Assembly (NCBI GenBank): GCA_035524495.1
Contig: DATKOR010000081.1
Span: 1 to 42,455, forward strand
Length of the DNA: 42,455 nt
Reading direction: 5' to 3'
From: CAIKZZ01 sp035524495
GTDB lineage: Bacteria > Pseudomonadota > Gammaproteobacteria > Steroidobacterales > Steroidobacteraceae
Every line of letters begins with the position of its first letter. The first letter of the stretch is position 1. A program made the position numbers and the translations under genes. The notes beneath the pieces are model-generated. The model was not told the DNA's origin. It did not search any database and saw nothing but the letters and a program-made list of their open reading frames with translations. Positions 18,186 through 25,980 of this stretch are shown here, in pieces.

Positions 18186-18407
18186 ATGTATCTGCCGCGG
18201 GGCATCTACGAACTCTTGCCGTACGCCTACGTGACCGCCGGGCTCGTCGCGAGCGCGGCCTCCTACGCGTGGCGCGAGGCGCCGTGGAGCAACGCGGTGT
18301 TCGTCGTCGGGGTCGTCGGCATCGTCGGCGGCTGCGTGCTGATCCTGAGGCGGCGCTCGTACCGCGACGATCAGGCGCGCTACGACCACCGTCCGCTCGA
18401 CGAATAG
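18186..18407 (+). CDS. Small two-helix membrane protein
   Basis: A 73-residue hypothetical protein. Two hydrophobic segments at about residues 9-27 and 36-54 (VFVVGVVGIVGGCVLIL) are followed by a charged tail rich in Arg and Asp, so it is probably an inner-membrane protein with its C-terminus in the cytoplasm. The ATG at 18186 is preceded by AGGGG about 8 bases upstream, and the gene follows tldD by 50 bases in the same direction. It converges with the AAA-FHA gene with 4 bases between the stop codons. I do not recognise a family. Confidence 0.7.
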   Translation: MYLPRGIYELLPYAYVTAGLVASAASYAWREAPWSNAVFVVGVVGIVGGCVLILRRRSYRDDQARYDHRPLDE

Positions 18408-18411
18408 CCCT

Positions 18412-19695
18412 TCAGTGCGGTCCTGAGCCCGCCTCCGGCGGCGCGGCGCCCGCCAGCGACTCGTTGGTGCCGGTGGCGTTCGGGTCCGCGCTCGCATCCG
18501 CCGCCCCGCGCGGCGTGCTCGGCCGCTCGTCGATGTAAGTCAGCGTGTGCTGGCCGATCACGACCACGTCGCCGTCCTTCAGCAGGTGCCGGCGCACGCG
18601 CTTGCCGCGGCACACGAGCCCGTTCGTGCTGTTGAGGTCCTCGACGACGGTGCCCTCGAGCGCGACGGTGATCTGGCAGTGGTGGCGGCTGACGTACTTC
18701 GAGTCGATCTGCACGTCGTTCTCGGGCGTGCGCCCGATGAGCAGGCGGCCGAGCCGGAGCTCCTTCTCGCCGACGGTCTGGCCGTCGGTCGCGATGTAGA
18801 TGCGCCCGAGCACGGTGTCGGGCGAGACGTGGCGCAGCACCGGCACGACCATCTCGGCGCGCTGCATCCGGTTGGTGCGCGCGGCGTACTCGGGCCACTG
18901 CAGCTCGTCGATCGCCGCCCGGACCTCGGCCTCGTCGACGGTGTCCTTGTCGATCGCGAACGCGCTCATCATCGCCGTGTCGCACAGCGTATTGATCAGG
19001 CGCGGCACGCCGCCGGTGTAGCGATGCACGAGCGCGAGCGCCGCCTCGCTGAAGATCGTGCGGCCCTCGGCGCCGGCGACCGCGAGGCGGTGCAGCACGT
19101 AGGCGTTGCAGTCGTCGCGCGACAGCGGCGTCAGGTGAAAACGCAGCCGGATGCGCTGCTTGAGCTGGACCATCTCCGGGGAGTCGAGCTTGTCGCTGAG
19201 CTCGGGCTGCCCGGCGAGGATGATCCGGAGCGTCTTGTCCTTGGTCGTCTCGACGCCGGACAGGAGCCGTACCTCCTCGAGCACGCGGTTCGAGAGGTTC
19301 TGCGCCTCGTCGATCACCAGCACGACCTTGCGTCCGGCCGCGTACTGCTCGATCAGGAAGTTGTTGATCGTCGCGAGCAGCTCCGCCTTGTTCATCTTGA
19401 ACGGCGAGAAGCCGAACTGGACCAGCAGCCCCTGCAGGAAGCCGAGCGGGCTGATCTGGGTCTGGTTGATCTGCGCGATGACGACGTCCTTGTCGAGCTC
19501 GCGCAGGAAGCTCTCGATCAGCGTGGTCTTGCCGGAGCCGATCTCGCCGGTGATGACGACGAAGCCGTCCGTGAACCAGATCGTCGACTCCATGTACGCC
19601 TTGGCGCGCGCATGGTGCTTCGACAGGTACAGAAACTGCGGGTCCGGGCTCAACCGGAACGGCAGCTCCTTCAGCCGGAACAGGTCGAGGTACAT
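18412..19695 (-). CDS. GspA/ExeA-type AAA ATPase fused to a C-terminal FHA domain
   Basis: A 427-residue fusion. Residues 1-270 form an ExeA/GspA-like AAA ATPase (N-terminus MYLDLFRLKELPF, Walker A GEIGSGKT at 50-57, Walker B VVLVIDEAQ at 124-132, sensor-like LAGQPEL at 160-166). Residues about 297-390 form an FHA domain with GR at 321-322, SRHH at 336-339 and NSTNG at 355-359, the phosphothreonine-binding pattern. The tail 391-427 is Ala/Pro/Ser-rich. GspA-type ATPases work with membrane or peptidoglycan-binding partners in secretion; none is adjacent here. I chose ATG 19695 because upstream residues are not conserved-looking and a promoter (19739-19767) lies inside the longer reading. Confidence 0.92.
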   Translation of the reverse strand: MYLDLFRLKELPFRLSPDPQFLYLSKHHARAKAYMESTIWFTDGFVVITGEIGSGKTTLIESFLRELDKDVVIAQINQTQISPLGFLQGLLVQFGFSPFKMNKAELLATINNFLIEQYAAGRKVVLVIDEAQNLSNRVLEEVRLLSGVETTKDKTLRIILAGQPELSDKLDSPEMVQLKQRIRLRFHLTPLSRDDCNAYVLHRLAVAGAEGRTIFSEAALALVHRYTGGVPRLINTLCDTAMMSAFAIDKDTVDEAEVRAAIDELQWPEYAARTNRMQRAEMVVPVLRHVSPDTVLGRIYIATDGQTVGEKELRLGRLLIGRTPENDVQIDSKYVSRHHCQITVALEGTVVEDLNSTNGLVCRGKRVRRHLLKDGDVVVIGQHTLTYIDERPSTPRGAADASADPNATGTNESLAGAAPPEAGSGPH

Positions 19696-19738
19696 CGCCA
19701 AAGCGCCTGAGCCACCGCCCAAAGGGTCCCAACTGGGC

Positions 19739-19767
19739 ACTATACGGTACCGCCTAGGTACCGCCAA
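19739..19767 (-). promoter_or_regulatory. Sigma-70-like promoter of the AAA-FHA gene with repeat in spacer
   Basis: On the minus strand TTGGCG (19767-19762) and TATAGT (19744-19739) are separated by exactly 17 bases, giving 4/6 and 5/6 matches to the consensus. Transcription would start near 19732, about 36 bases before the ATG at 19695. The spacer contains two direct copies of a 9-mer (GGTACCGCC on the plus strand at 19746-19754 and 19757-19765), so it could also be an operator. Confidence 0.6.
19746..19765. repeat. Direct 9-bp repeat, 11-bp period, in promoter spacer
   Basis: GGTACCGCC occurs twice, at 19746-19754 and 19757-19765, separated by TA. Each copy contains the palindrome GGTACC. 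The period of 11 bases is one helical turn, so two identical protein contacts on one DNA face are possible. It may instead be a chance duplication. Confidence 0.75.
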
Positions 19768-19782
19768 AGGCACCGGCCGGGG

Positions 19783-20865
19783 TCAGCGCAGGCGCAGGAC
19801 CCTGGCGAGCAGCCGCTCGCGCGCCCGCGGGCTCGCGGCGACCAGCGTCGCGTGGCCGAGCTTGCGGCCCGGGCGCGCCTCGCGCTTGCCGTAGTCGTGC
19901 AGGTGCAGCCCCGGCACCGCGAGCGCGCGCCGCCGCTCGGGCAGCCGGCCGATGAAGTTGACCATCGCCGCGTGGCCGCGGGCTGCGGTGGGGCCGAGCG
20001 GCAGGCCGAGGACCGCGCGCAGGTGGTTCTCGAACTGGCTGGTGACGGCGCCCTCGATCGTCCAGTGGCCGGAGTTGTGGACCCGCGGCGCCATCTCGTT
20101 GGCCACGAGTCGCCCACGAGCGACGAAGAACTCCACGGCGAGCACCCCGACGTAGGCGAAGCGCTCGAGGATCGCGCGCACGTGGCGCTCGGCGGCGCGC
20201 TGCAGCGCGGGTGCGGCGAACGGCGCGCGCGTGATGCTCAGGATGCCGTGCGCGTGCTCGTTGTGGGCGAGCGGATAGAACGCGACCTCGCCCCGGGTGC
20301 TGCGTGCCGCGACCAGCGACACCTCGCGACTGAAGCGCACGAAGCCCTCGTAGATCAGCGGCTCGCCGCCGAGCGCGTTCCAGGCGCGCGCGAGGTCGTG
20401 GCGTCCGAGGATCCGCGCCTGGCCCTTGCCGTCGTAGCCGAAGCGGCGCGTCTTCAGGATGCCGGGCAATCCGATGCGCGCCACCGCCGCCTCGAGGTCG
20501 CTCCTGAGGTCCACCGGCGCGAACGGCGGCGTTGGAATGCCGAGGTCCCGGAACAGCGTCTTCTCGAGCAGCCGGTCCTGCGCGACCGCGAGCGCCGCCG
20601 GCTGCGGATAGACGGGGGCCAGTTTCGTCAGTGGCTCGAGCGATCCGACCGGGACGTTCTCCCAGTCGAAGGTCACGACGTCGGCGCGGCGCGCGAGGGC
20701 CGCCAGCCGCGCGACGTCGTCGAACTCGCCCGTGACGATCGGCCCGACCTGGCCGCCCGGCGTGTCGGCGCTGCGGTCGTAGAACTCGGTGCGGATGCCG
20801 AGCGGATAGCCCGCGAGGGCCAGCATCCGACCGAGCTGGCCCGCGCCGATGACCGCAACCTTCAC
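19783..20865 (-). CDS. purK: N5-carboxyaminoimidazole ribonucleotide synthase
   Basis: ATP-grasp enzyme that carboxylates aminoimidazole ribonucleotide with bicarbonate and ATP in purine synthesis. The 360-residue protein starts MKVAVIGAGQLGRMLALAG, a typical PurK N-terminus, and shows the ATP-grasp pieces LKTRRFGYDGKGQ, EGFVRFSREVSLV and NEMAPRVHNSGHWTIEG in order. The GTG at 20865 overlaps the purE stop by 4 bases, so purE and purK form an operon in this order. Confidence 0.97.
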   Translation of the reverse strand: MKVAVIGAGQLGRMLALAGYPLGIRTEFYDRSADTPGGQVGPIVTGEFDDVARLAALARRADVVTFDWENVPVGSLEPLTKLAPVYPQPAALAVAQDRLLEKTLFRDLGIPTPPFAPVDLRSDLEAAVARIGLPGILKTRRFGYDGKGQARILGRHDLARAWNALGGEPLIYEGFVRFSREVSLVAARSTRGEVAFYPLAHNEHAHGILSITRAPFAAPALQRAAERHVRAILERFAYVGVLAVEFFVARGRLVANEMAPRVHNSGHWTIEGAVTSQFENHLRAVLGLPLGPTAARGHAAMVNFIGRLPERRRALAVPGLHLHDYGKREARPGRKLGHATLVAASPRARERLLARVLRLR

Positions 20866-21362
20866 GCCGGGTTTCCGTCCCGCGGGTCGGGCCGCGCCAG
20901 CACGCGCTCGGTCTGCTCGGTGCGCAGCCGCTCGAGCGCCGCGCCGATCGCGGCGTGCTTGTTGGCGAGGATCGCGGCGGCGAGCAATGCCGCGTTGGTC
21001 GCGCCCGCGGCGCCGATCGCGAGCGTGCCGACCGGGACGCCGGCCGGCATCTGCGCGATCGACAGCAGCGAATCGAGGCCGGACAGCGACTTCGACTGCA
21101 CCGGTACGCCGAGCACGGGCAGGATGGTCTTGGCCGCGGTCATGCCCGGCAAGTGCGCCGCGCCCCCGGCGCCGGCGATGATGACCTCGAGCCCGCGGGC
21201 CCTGGCGTTGGCCGCGTACTCGAACAGCAGGTCCGGCGTGCGATGCGCCGAGACCACGCGCACCTCGTGCGGCACGCCGAGGCGGGTCAGCGTCTCGGCC
21301 GCGCACTGCATCGTCTCCCAGTCGGAAGACGAGCCCATGATGATCCCGACCAGCGGCTTCAT
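20862..21362 (-). CDS. purE: N5-carboxyaminoimidazole ribonucleotide mutase
   Basis: Class I PurE, which moves the carboxylate from N5 to C4 to give CAIR. The 166-residue protein has the active-site segments GSSSDWETM at residues 10-18, SAHRTPD at 43-49 and GAGGAAHLPGM. The C-terminus ends with a short polar tail. purK overlaps its stop. The gene follows darP in the same direction with a 9-base gap. Confidence 0.97.
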   Translation of the reverse strand: MKPLVGIIMGSSSDWETMQCAAETLTRLGVPHEVRVVSAHRTPDLLFEYAANARARGLEVIIAGAGGAAHLPGMTAAKTILPVLGVPVQSKSLSGLDSLLSIAQMPAGVPVGTLAIGAAGATNAALLAAAILANKHAAIGAALERLRTEQTERVLARPDPRDGNPA

Positions 21363-21371
21363 AGCGGGATT

Positions 21372-21896
21372 TTACGCGCTGGGTGCGGCGGGGGCGAGCG
21401 CTGCGCGCAGGCGCCGGAAGAGCTCGCGCGCGGCCGCGGGCGGCCGCCCGGCCGCGGCCTCGCGCTGCGCCTCGAGTACCAGCGTGCGCAGCGGCGCGAG
21501 GTCGAGCCCCGGGGACGCGGCGCCGAGCGCTTCGAGCGCGGTCTCGCCCTCGTTGAGCAGCCGGTCGCGCCACGTCTCGATGCGGTGGAACTCGCGGGCC
21601 GCGAGGCGCTTCGCGAGCGCACGCGCCTCGAGCGCGGCCTCGATCTCGCTGACGTCGACCTGGCGCAGGATCTTGCCGATCAGCTGGCGCTGGCGCGCGG
21701 CGGCGCCGTGCGCGGTGATGCGACGCGCGAGCGCGATCGCGTCGTTGAGCTTCTCGGGTAGCCCGAGTGCGTCGCACTCGGCCGGCGGCAGGGCGACGAG
21801 CGCATCGCCCAGGTCCTTGAGCGCCTCAGCCGCCCGTTTGCGTCGGCTGCGACCCCGGCCCTCGGTGGGTTCGTCTTCGTCGTCGCGCGCCTTCAT
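21372..21896 (-). CDS. darP: Ribosome maturation protein DarP (YjgA, DUF615)
   Basis: DarP assists late assembly of the 50S subunit. The 174-residue protein starts with an acidic and Lys/Arg-rich segment (MKARDDEDEPTEG, then RSRRKR), followed by the family core AEALKDLGDALVALPP and the helical IGKILRQVDVSEIEAAL region. The ATG at 21896 was chosen since the family begins with such a charged stretch and the region upstream overlaps the pmbA leader. It is transcribed divergently from pmbA with 49 bases between the start codons. Confidence 0.92.
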   Translation of the reverse strand: MKARDDEDEPTEGRGRSRRKRAAEALKDLGDALVALPPAECDALGLPEKLNDAIALARRITAHGAAARQRQLIGKILRQVDVSEIEAALEARALAKRLAAREFHRIETWRDRLLNEGETALEALGAASPGLDLAPLRTLVLEAQREAAAGRPPAAARELFRRLRAALAPAAPSA

Positions 21897-21945
21897 GGCC
21901 CATCCTAGCCTAGAATGACGGGAGGATTCCCGCCGCCGGACCCCG

Positions 21946-23280
21946 ATGCAGACACCTGCGCTCGCGCACGCCGATCTCGCCGCCCTCGTCGAGCAGTCGC
22001 TCGCCGAAGCACGCGCCGCCGGCGCGACCGAGGCCGACGTCGGCGTCAGCGTCGACACCGGGCTCTCGATCAGCGTGCGCCTGGGCGAGGTCGAGACGCT
22101 CGAGTACCAGCGCGACCGCGGCTTGGGCATCACCGCCTACGTCGGCAAGCGCAAGGGGACGGCGACGACCGGCGACCTGTCGGCCGCCGCGATCGCCGAC
22201 ACCGTGCGCAAGGCGGTCTCGATCGCGCGCTTCACGGCGGAGGATGACTGCGCCGGGCTCCCGGACCCCGACACGCTGGCGCGCGAGGTGCCGGACCTCG
22301 ACCTGTCGCACCCCTGGGACCTCGAGGCCGAGGCCGGCATCGCGCTCGCCAAGGAGTGCGAGGCCGCGGCGCTCGCATCCGATCCGCGCGTCACGAACTC
22401 CGAGGGCGCGAGCGTCGGCGCGCACCGCTCGCTCAGGGTCTACGGCAACTCGCTGGGATTCCTCGGCGGCTACCCGTCGACCTACTACAGCGTCAGCTGC
22501 GTCGTCATGGGGCAGCAGGGCGAGCAGCAGGAGCGCGACTACTGGTATACCGCGGCGCGCGACTGGCGCGCGCTCGAGGACGCCGAGACGGTCGGGCGCC
22601 AGGCCGCCGAGCGCACCGTGCGCCGCCTGGGTGCGCGGCGCATCGCGACGACGCGCGCCCCGGTACTGTTCGTCCCGGAACTCGCGCGCGGCCTGATCGG
22701 CCACTTCATCGCGGCGGTGCGCGGCGGCGCGCAGTACCGCAAGAGCACCTTCCTGCTCGGCGCGGCCGGCACGCAGGTGTTCCCGCGATTCTTCGCGATC
22801 GCCGAGCGCCCGCACGTGCGCCGCGGGCTCGGCAGCGCGCCATTCGACGGCGAGGGCTGCGCGACCCACGACCGCGAGCTGGTCTCCGGGGGCGTGCTCG
22901 AAGGCTACGTGCTCAACACCTACGCGGCGCGCAAGCTCGGGCTCAAGACCACCGGCAACGCGGGCGGCGTGCACAACCTGCTCGTGCACTCGGGCGAGGA
23001 GGGCTACGAGCGGCTCCTCGCGCGCATGGGCCGCGGGCTCGTGGTCACCGAGCTGATGGGCCAGGGCGTCAACGGCGTCACCGGTGACTACTCGCGCGGC
23101 GCCGCCGGGTTCTGGGTCGAGGGCGGCGCCGTGCAGTACCCGGTCAGCGAGATCACGATCGCCGGCAACCTCAAGGACCTGTTCCGCAACCTGGTCGCGG
23201 TCGGCAGCGATATCGACGAGCGCGGCGCGATCCGCACCGGCTCGATACTGGTCGAGGAAATGACGATCGCCGGCGAGTAA
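21946..23280 (+). CDS. pmbA: Metalloprotease TldE (PmbA)
   Basis: Non-catalytic or regulatory partner of TldD in the heterodimeric peptide-degrading protease. The 444-residue protein lacks the HExxxH of TldD and has family segments GLSISVRLGEVETLEYQRD, GEEGYERLLARMGRGLVVTELMGQGVNG and the C-terminal SEITIAGNLKDLF. The start ATG at 21946 has GGGAGG about 20 bases upstream, and a TAGAAT -10-like hexamer at 21911-21916, without an obvious -35. darP lies divergently beside it, the conserved yjgA-pmbA arrangement. Confidence 0.96.
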   Translation: MQTPALAHADLAALVEQSLAEARAAGATEADVGVSVDTGLSISVRLGEVETLEYQRDRGLGITAYVGKRKGTATTGDLSAAAIADTVRKAVSIARFTAEDDCAGLPDPDTLAREVPDLDLSHPWDLEAEAGIALAKECEAAALASDPRVTNSEGASVGAHRSLRVYGNSLGFLGGYPSTYYSVSCVVMGQQGEQQERDYWYTAARDWRALEDAETVGRQAAERTVRRLGARRIATTRAPVLFVPELARGLIGHFIAAVRGGAQYRKSTFLLGAAGTQVFPRFFAIAERPHVRRGLGSAPFDGEGCATHDRELVSGGVLEGYVLNTYAARKLGLKTTGNAGGVHNLLVHSGEEGYERLLARMGRGLVVTELMGQGVNGVTGDYSRGAAGFWVEGGAVQYPVSEITIAGNLKDLFRNLVAVGSDIDERGAIRTGSILVEEMTIAGE

Positions 23281-23307
23281 CGGCGCGCCGCTCGCGAGGA
23301 GCCCGAG

Positions 23308-24588
23308 ATGGTCGACACCTATCACAAGCGCAAGATCGGTCAGCGCACGCTCTCGCCCGAGACCCAGATGATGGGTTACGGGTACGAGCCGCACCTCTCG
23401 GAGGGCGCGCTGAAGCCGCCGGTGTTCCTGACCTCGACGTTCGTGTTCCGCACCGCCCAGGACGGCAAGGACTTCTTCGACTACACCTCCGGCCGGCGGC
23501 CGCTGCCGGCCGGCAGCGCCGGCGGGCTCGTGTACTCGCGATTCAACAACCCGAACCTCGAGGTGCTCGAGGACCGGCTCGCGCTGTGGGACGAGGCCGA
23601 CGCCGCGCTCGTGTTCTCCTCCGGCATGTCGGCGATCGCCACCGCCTTCCTCGCGCACCTGAAGGCCGGCGACGTGCTGCTGTACTGCGAGCCGCTCTAC
23701 GGCGGCACCGAGACGCTGATTGCGAAGGCGCTGCCGAACTACGGGATCCGCCACGTGGCCTTCGACGACGGCCTGTCGCATGCGGCGGCAAGCGCCGCGG
23801 GCAAGGCGGCGATGGCGCAGGGGCGGGTCGCGCTGATCATGACCGAGACGCCCGCGAACCCCACCAACGCGCTCGTCGACCTCGGGCTGATGGCGACGCT
23901 CGCCGACGAGATCGGCCGCGCCCAGGGCCACCGGCCGCTCGTCGTGACCGACAACACGCTGCTGGGACCCCTGTACCAGAATCCCCTCAAGTGCGGCGCC
24001 GACCTCAACGTCTACTCGCTGACCAAGTACGTCGGCGGGCACTCGGACCTGGTCGCCGGCGGCGTCACCGGGCGGCGCGACGCGGTGCAGCCGATCAGGC
24101 TGCTGCGTGGCGCACTCGGCACGCAGCTCGACCCGAACTCGGCGTGGATGCTGCTGCGCTCGCTCGAGACGCTGAAGCTCAGGATGGAGCGCGCCAACCA
24201 CAACGCGCAGCGCGTCGCCGAGTTCCTGGCGACGCAGCCGAAGGTGCGTTCAGTGCTGCACCTCGGGCTGCTCGCCGCGGGCGATGCGCGCCGCGCGCTC
24301 TTCGAGCGCCAGTGCCGCGGCGCGGGCTCGACGTTCTCGTTCGAGGTCGAGGGCGGGGAGGCCGGCGCGTTCCGCTTCCTCGACGCCCTGCAGGTCATCA
24401 AGCTCGCCGTCAGCCTCGGGGGCACCGAGAGCCTCGCGAGCCACCCGGCGGCGATGACCCACTCCGGGGTCCCGGCGCCGCTGCGCCAACGGCTCGGAAT
24501 CTCGGAGTCGATGATCCGCGTCTCGATCGGCATCGAAGACCCCGAGGACCTGATCGAGGACGTGCGCCAGGCGCTGGCCAAGGTCTAG
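23308..24588 (+). CDS. PLP-dependent cystathionine gamma-synthase family enzyme
   Basis: A 426-residue Cys/Met metabolism PLP enzyme. Lys240 in VYSLTKYVGGHSD forms the Schiff base; the phosphate-binding SSGMSAI, the Tyr/Arg pair in YSRFNNPN, and DNTLLGPLYQ (pyridine-N Asp) are present. The C-terminal VSLGGTESLASHPA region is typical. Cystathionine gamma-synthase, beta/gamma-lyase and methionine gamma-lyase share these motifs, so the reaction cannot be fixed from sequence reading alone. The gene follows pmbA after 27 bases with a GAGGAG ribosome binding site and overlaps yihY tail-to-tail by 4 bases. Confidence 0.9.
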   Translation: MVDTYHKRKIGQRTLSPETQMMGYGYEPHLSEGALKPPVFLTSTFVFRTAQDGKDFFDYTSGRRPLPAGSAGGLVYSRFNNPNLEVLEDRLALWDEADAALVFSSGMSAIATAFLAHLKAGDVLLYCEPLYGGTETLIAKALPNYGIRHVAFDDGLSHAAASAAGKAAMAQGRVALIMTETPANPTNALVDLGLMATLADEIGRAQGHRPLVVTDNTLLGPLYQNPLKCGADLNVYSLTKYVGGHSDLVAGGVTGRRDAVQPIRLLRGALGTQLDPNSAWMLLRSLETLKLRMERANHNAQRVAEFLATQPKVRSVLHLGLLAAGDARRALFERQCRGAGSTFSFEVEGGEAGAFRFLDALQVIKLAVSLGGTESLASHPAAMTHSGVPAPLRQRLGISESMIRVSIGIEDPEDLIEDVRQALAKV

Positions 24589-25895
24589 CGCGTCGCGCTG
24601 AACTCCTTGAGCGTCGTGCCGCCGAGCTCGCGCTGCACCGCGGCGTCGAGCCGGCTGCAGGCCGCCTCGGCGGCCGGGACGATCGCGGCCTGGCGCAGCG
24701 TCATCGCGCGCCCCGAGCCCCCGTCGCGCACCGCCGCGAGCACCTGATCGAGCGTCACGCGCGCCGGGTCCCTGGCGGGCAGCAACGCCTCACCCTCGGT
24801 GGCCTCGAGGAACCCGGCCTCCTGCAGCGCGTCGATGACCGGTCCGAGCGCGCTGCTCGGGACCGCCAGCGTCTCGGCGAGCGTCGCGACGCGACAGCGC
24901 CCCTCGCCCGACTCGAAGGCGCGTGTCACGAGGTACATGACGCTGAGCGCGAGCCGCTCGCGCAGCCGCGCGGTTGGCAGCACCTCGCGTTCACCCGGAC
25001 GCAGGTACTCGGGGTTCTGCAGGTAGAAGGCGAGCAGCGCCCCGGTCAGCAGGATCAGCCAGTTGAGCCACACCCACATCAGCGCGAGCAGCACGATCGC
25101 AAAGCTCGCGTACACGGCCATCATCTGCGTCGAGTAGGCGACGAGCTGCGTGAAGCCGAAGCTCGCCGCGACCCAGGCGGTCGCCGCGGCGAGCCCGGCG
25201 CCGAGCGCAGCGCGCAGCCGCACCGTGGTGTTCGGCACGAACGAGTACAGGAACGTGAAGCCCGCGGTGACGATCACGAGCGGCCCGAGCTTGCCGGCGG
25301 TCGCGAGCACGAGGCCGAACGGCGGGTGCGCCGCGAGCCACGCGATCAGCGTCTGCGTCGCGAGCGAGGCGACGAGCCCGAGCGCCGCGACCATGACGAT
25401 CGGCCCCACGATCAGCACCGACAGGTACTCGCTGAAGCGACGCGCAAAGCTGCGCGGCCGCTCGACGTGCCAGACGTGATTGAACGACTCCTCGACCTTC
25501 TGCACGACCGAGATCACCGTCCACAGCAGGAAGGCGAGGCCGAGCGAGCCGAGCACGCCGCCCTGCAGATGGTCGACGAAGCCGAGCACCCGCTCCGTCA
25601 GCTCGGGGCCCCGGTCGCCGAGCGGGCGGAAGAACTCGGCGATCAGCGGCTCGACCTCGCGGTGAAAGCCGAAGGCTTTGACGATCGCGAAGCAGAACGC
25701 GAGCAGCGGCACGATCGACAGCAGCGTCGTGTACACGAGGCTCATCGCCCGCATGTTGAGGTCGCCGAACACGAGGTCGCGCACGAGCGCGTAGACGTAG
25801 CGCAGCACCGTCAGCAGGGCCCGGCCGGGGCGGCCGAGCGGCACGTGCGGCGGCTCGAACAGCAGCGTCTCGAGGCGGTGAAGGGTCGGCAGCAT
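24585..25895 (-). CDS. yihY: YihY/BrkB family membrane protein with C-terminal regulatory-like domain
   Basis: A 436-residue integral membrane protein of the YihY (formerly RNase BN) family. Six hydrophobic segments lie between about residues 40 and 300, with the family signature RAMSLVYTTLLSIVPLLAF and later VPNTTVRLRAALGAGLAAA. Residues 310-436 form a soluble tail with a winged-helix-like pattern (RVATLAETLAVPSSALGPVIDALQEAGFLE), seen in longer members of the family. Its function is unknown; it is not a proven ribonuclease. It is transcribed divergently from the BtuF-like gene at 25981. Confidence 0.9.
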   Translation of the reverse strand: MLPTLHRLETLLFEPPHVPLGRPGRALLTVLRYVYALVRDLVFGDLNMRAMSLVYTTLLSIVPLLAFCFAIVKAFGFHREVEPLIAEFFRPLGDRGPELTERVLGFVDHLQGGVLGSLGLAFLLWTVISVVQKVEESFNHVWHVERPRSFARRFSEYLSVLIVGPIVMVAALGLVASLATQTLIAWLAAHPPFGLVLATAGKLGPLVIVTAGFTFLYSFVPNTTVRLRAALGAGLAAATAWVAASFGFTQLVAYSTQMMAVYASFAIVLLALMWVWLNWLILLTGALLAFYLQNPEYLRPGEREVLPTARLRERLALSVMYLVTRAFESGEGRCRVATLAETLAVPSSALGPVIDALQEAGFLEATEGEALLPARDPARVTLDQVLAAVRDGGSGRAMTLRQAAIVPAAEAACSRLDAAVQRELGGTTLKEFSATR

Positions 25896-25980
25896 CGGGC
25901 CTAGCCTTGCACCCGGCGGTGCGCGCTGGCAAGCGCCGCGGCACGGACTTAAGCTCGGGCGTTCCCGCCGGGAGGCCTGT

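Noticed and set aside
18547..19710. Long plus-strand open frame opposite the AAA-FHA gene
   Set aside because: It is the antisense of a clearly conserved ATPase; the product is low-complexity Asp/Arg/Leu-rich with no recognisable motif.
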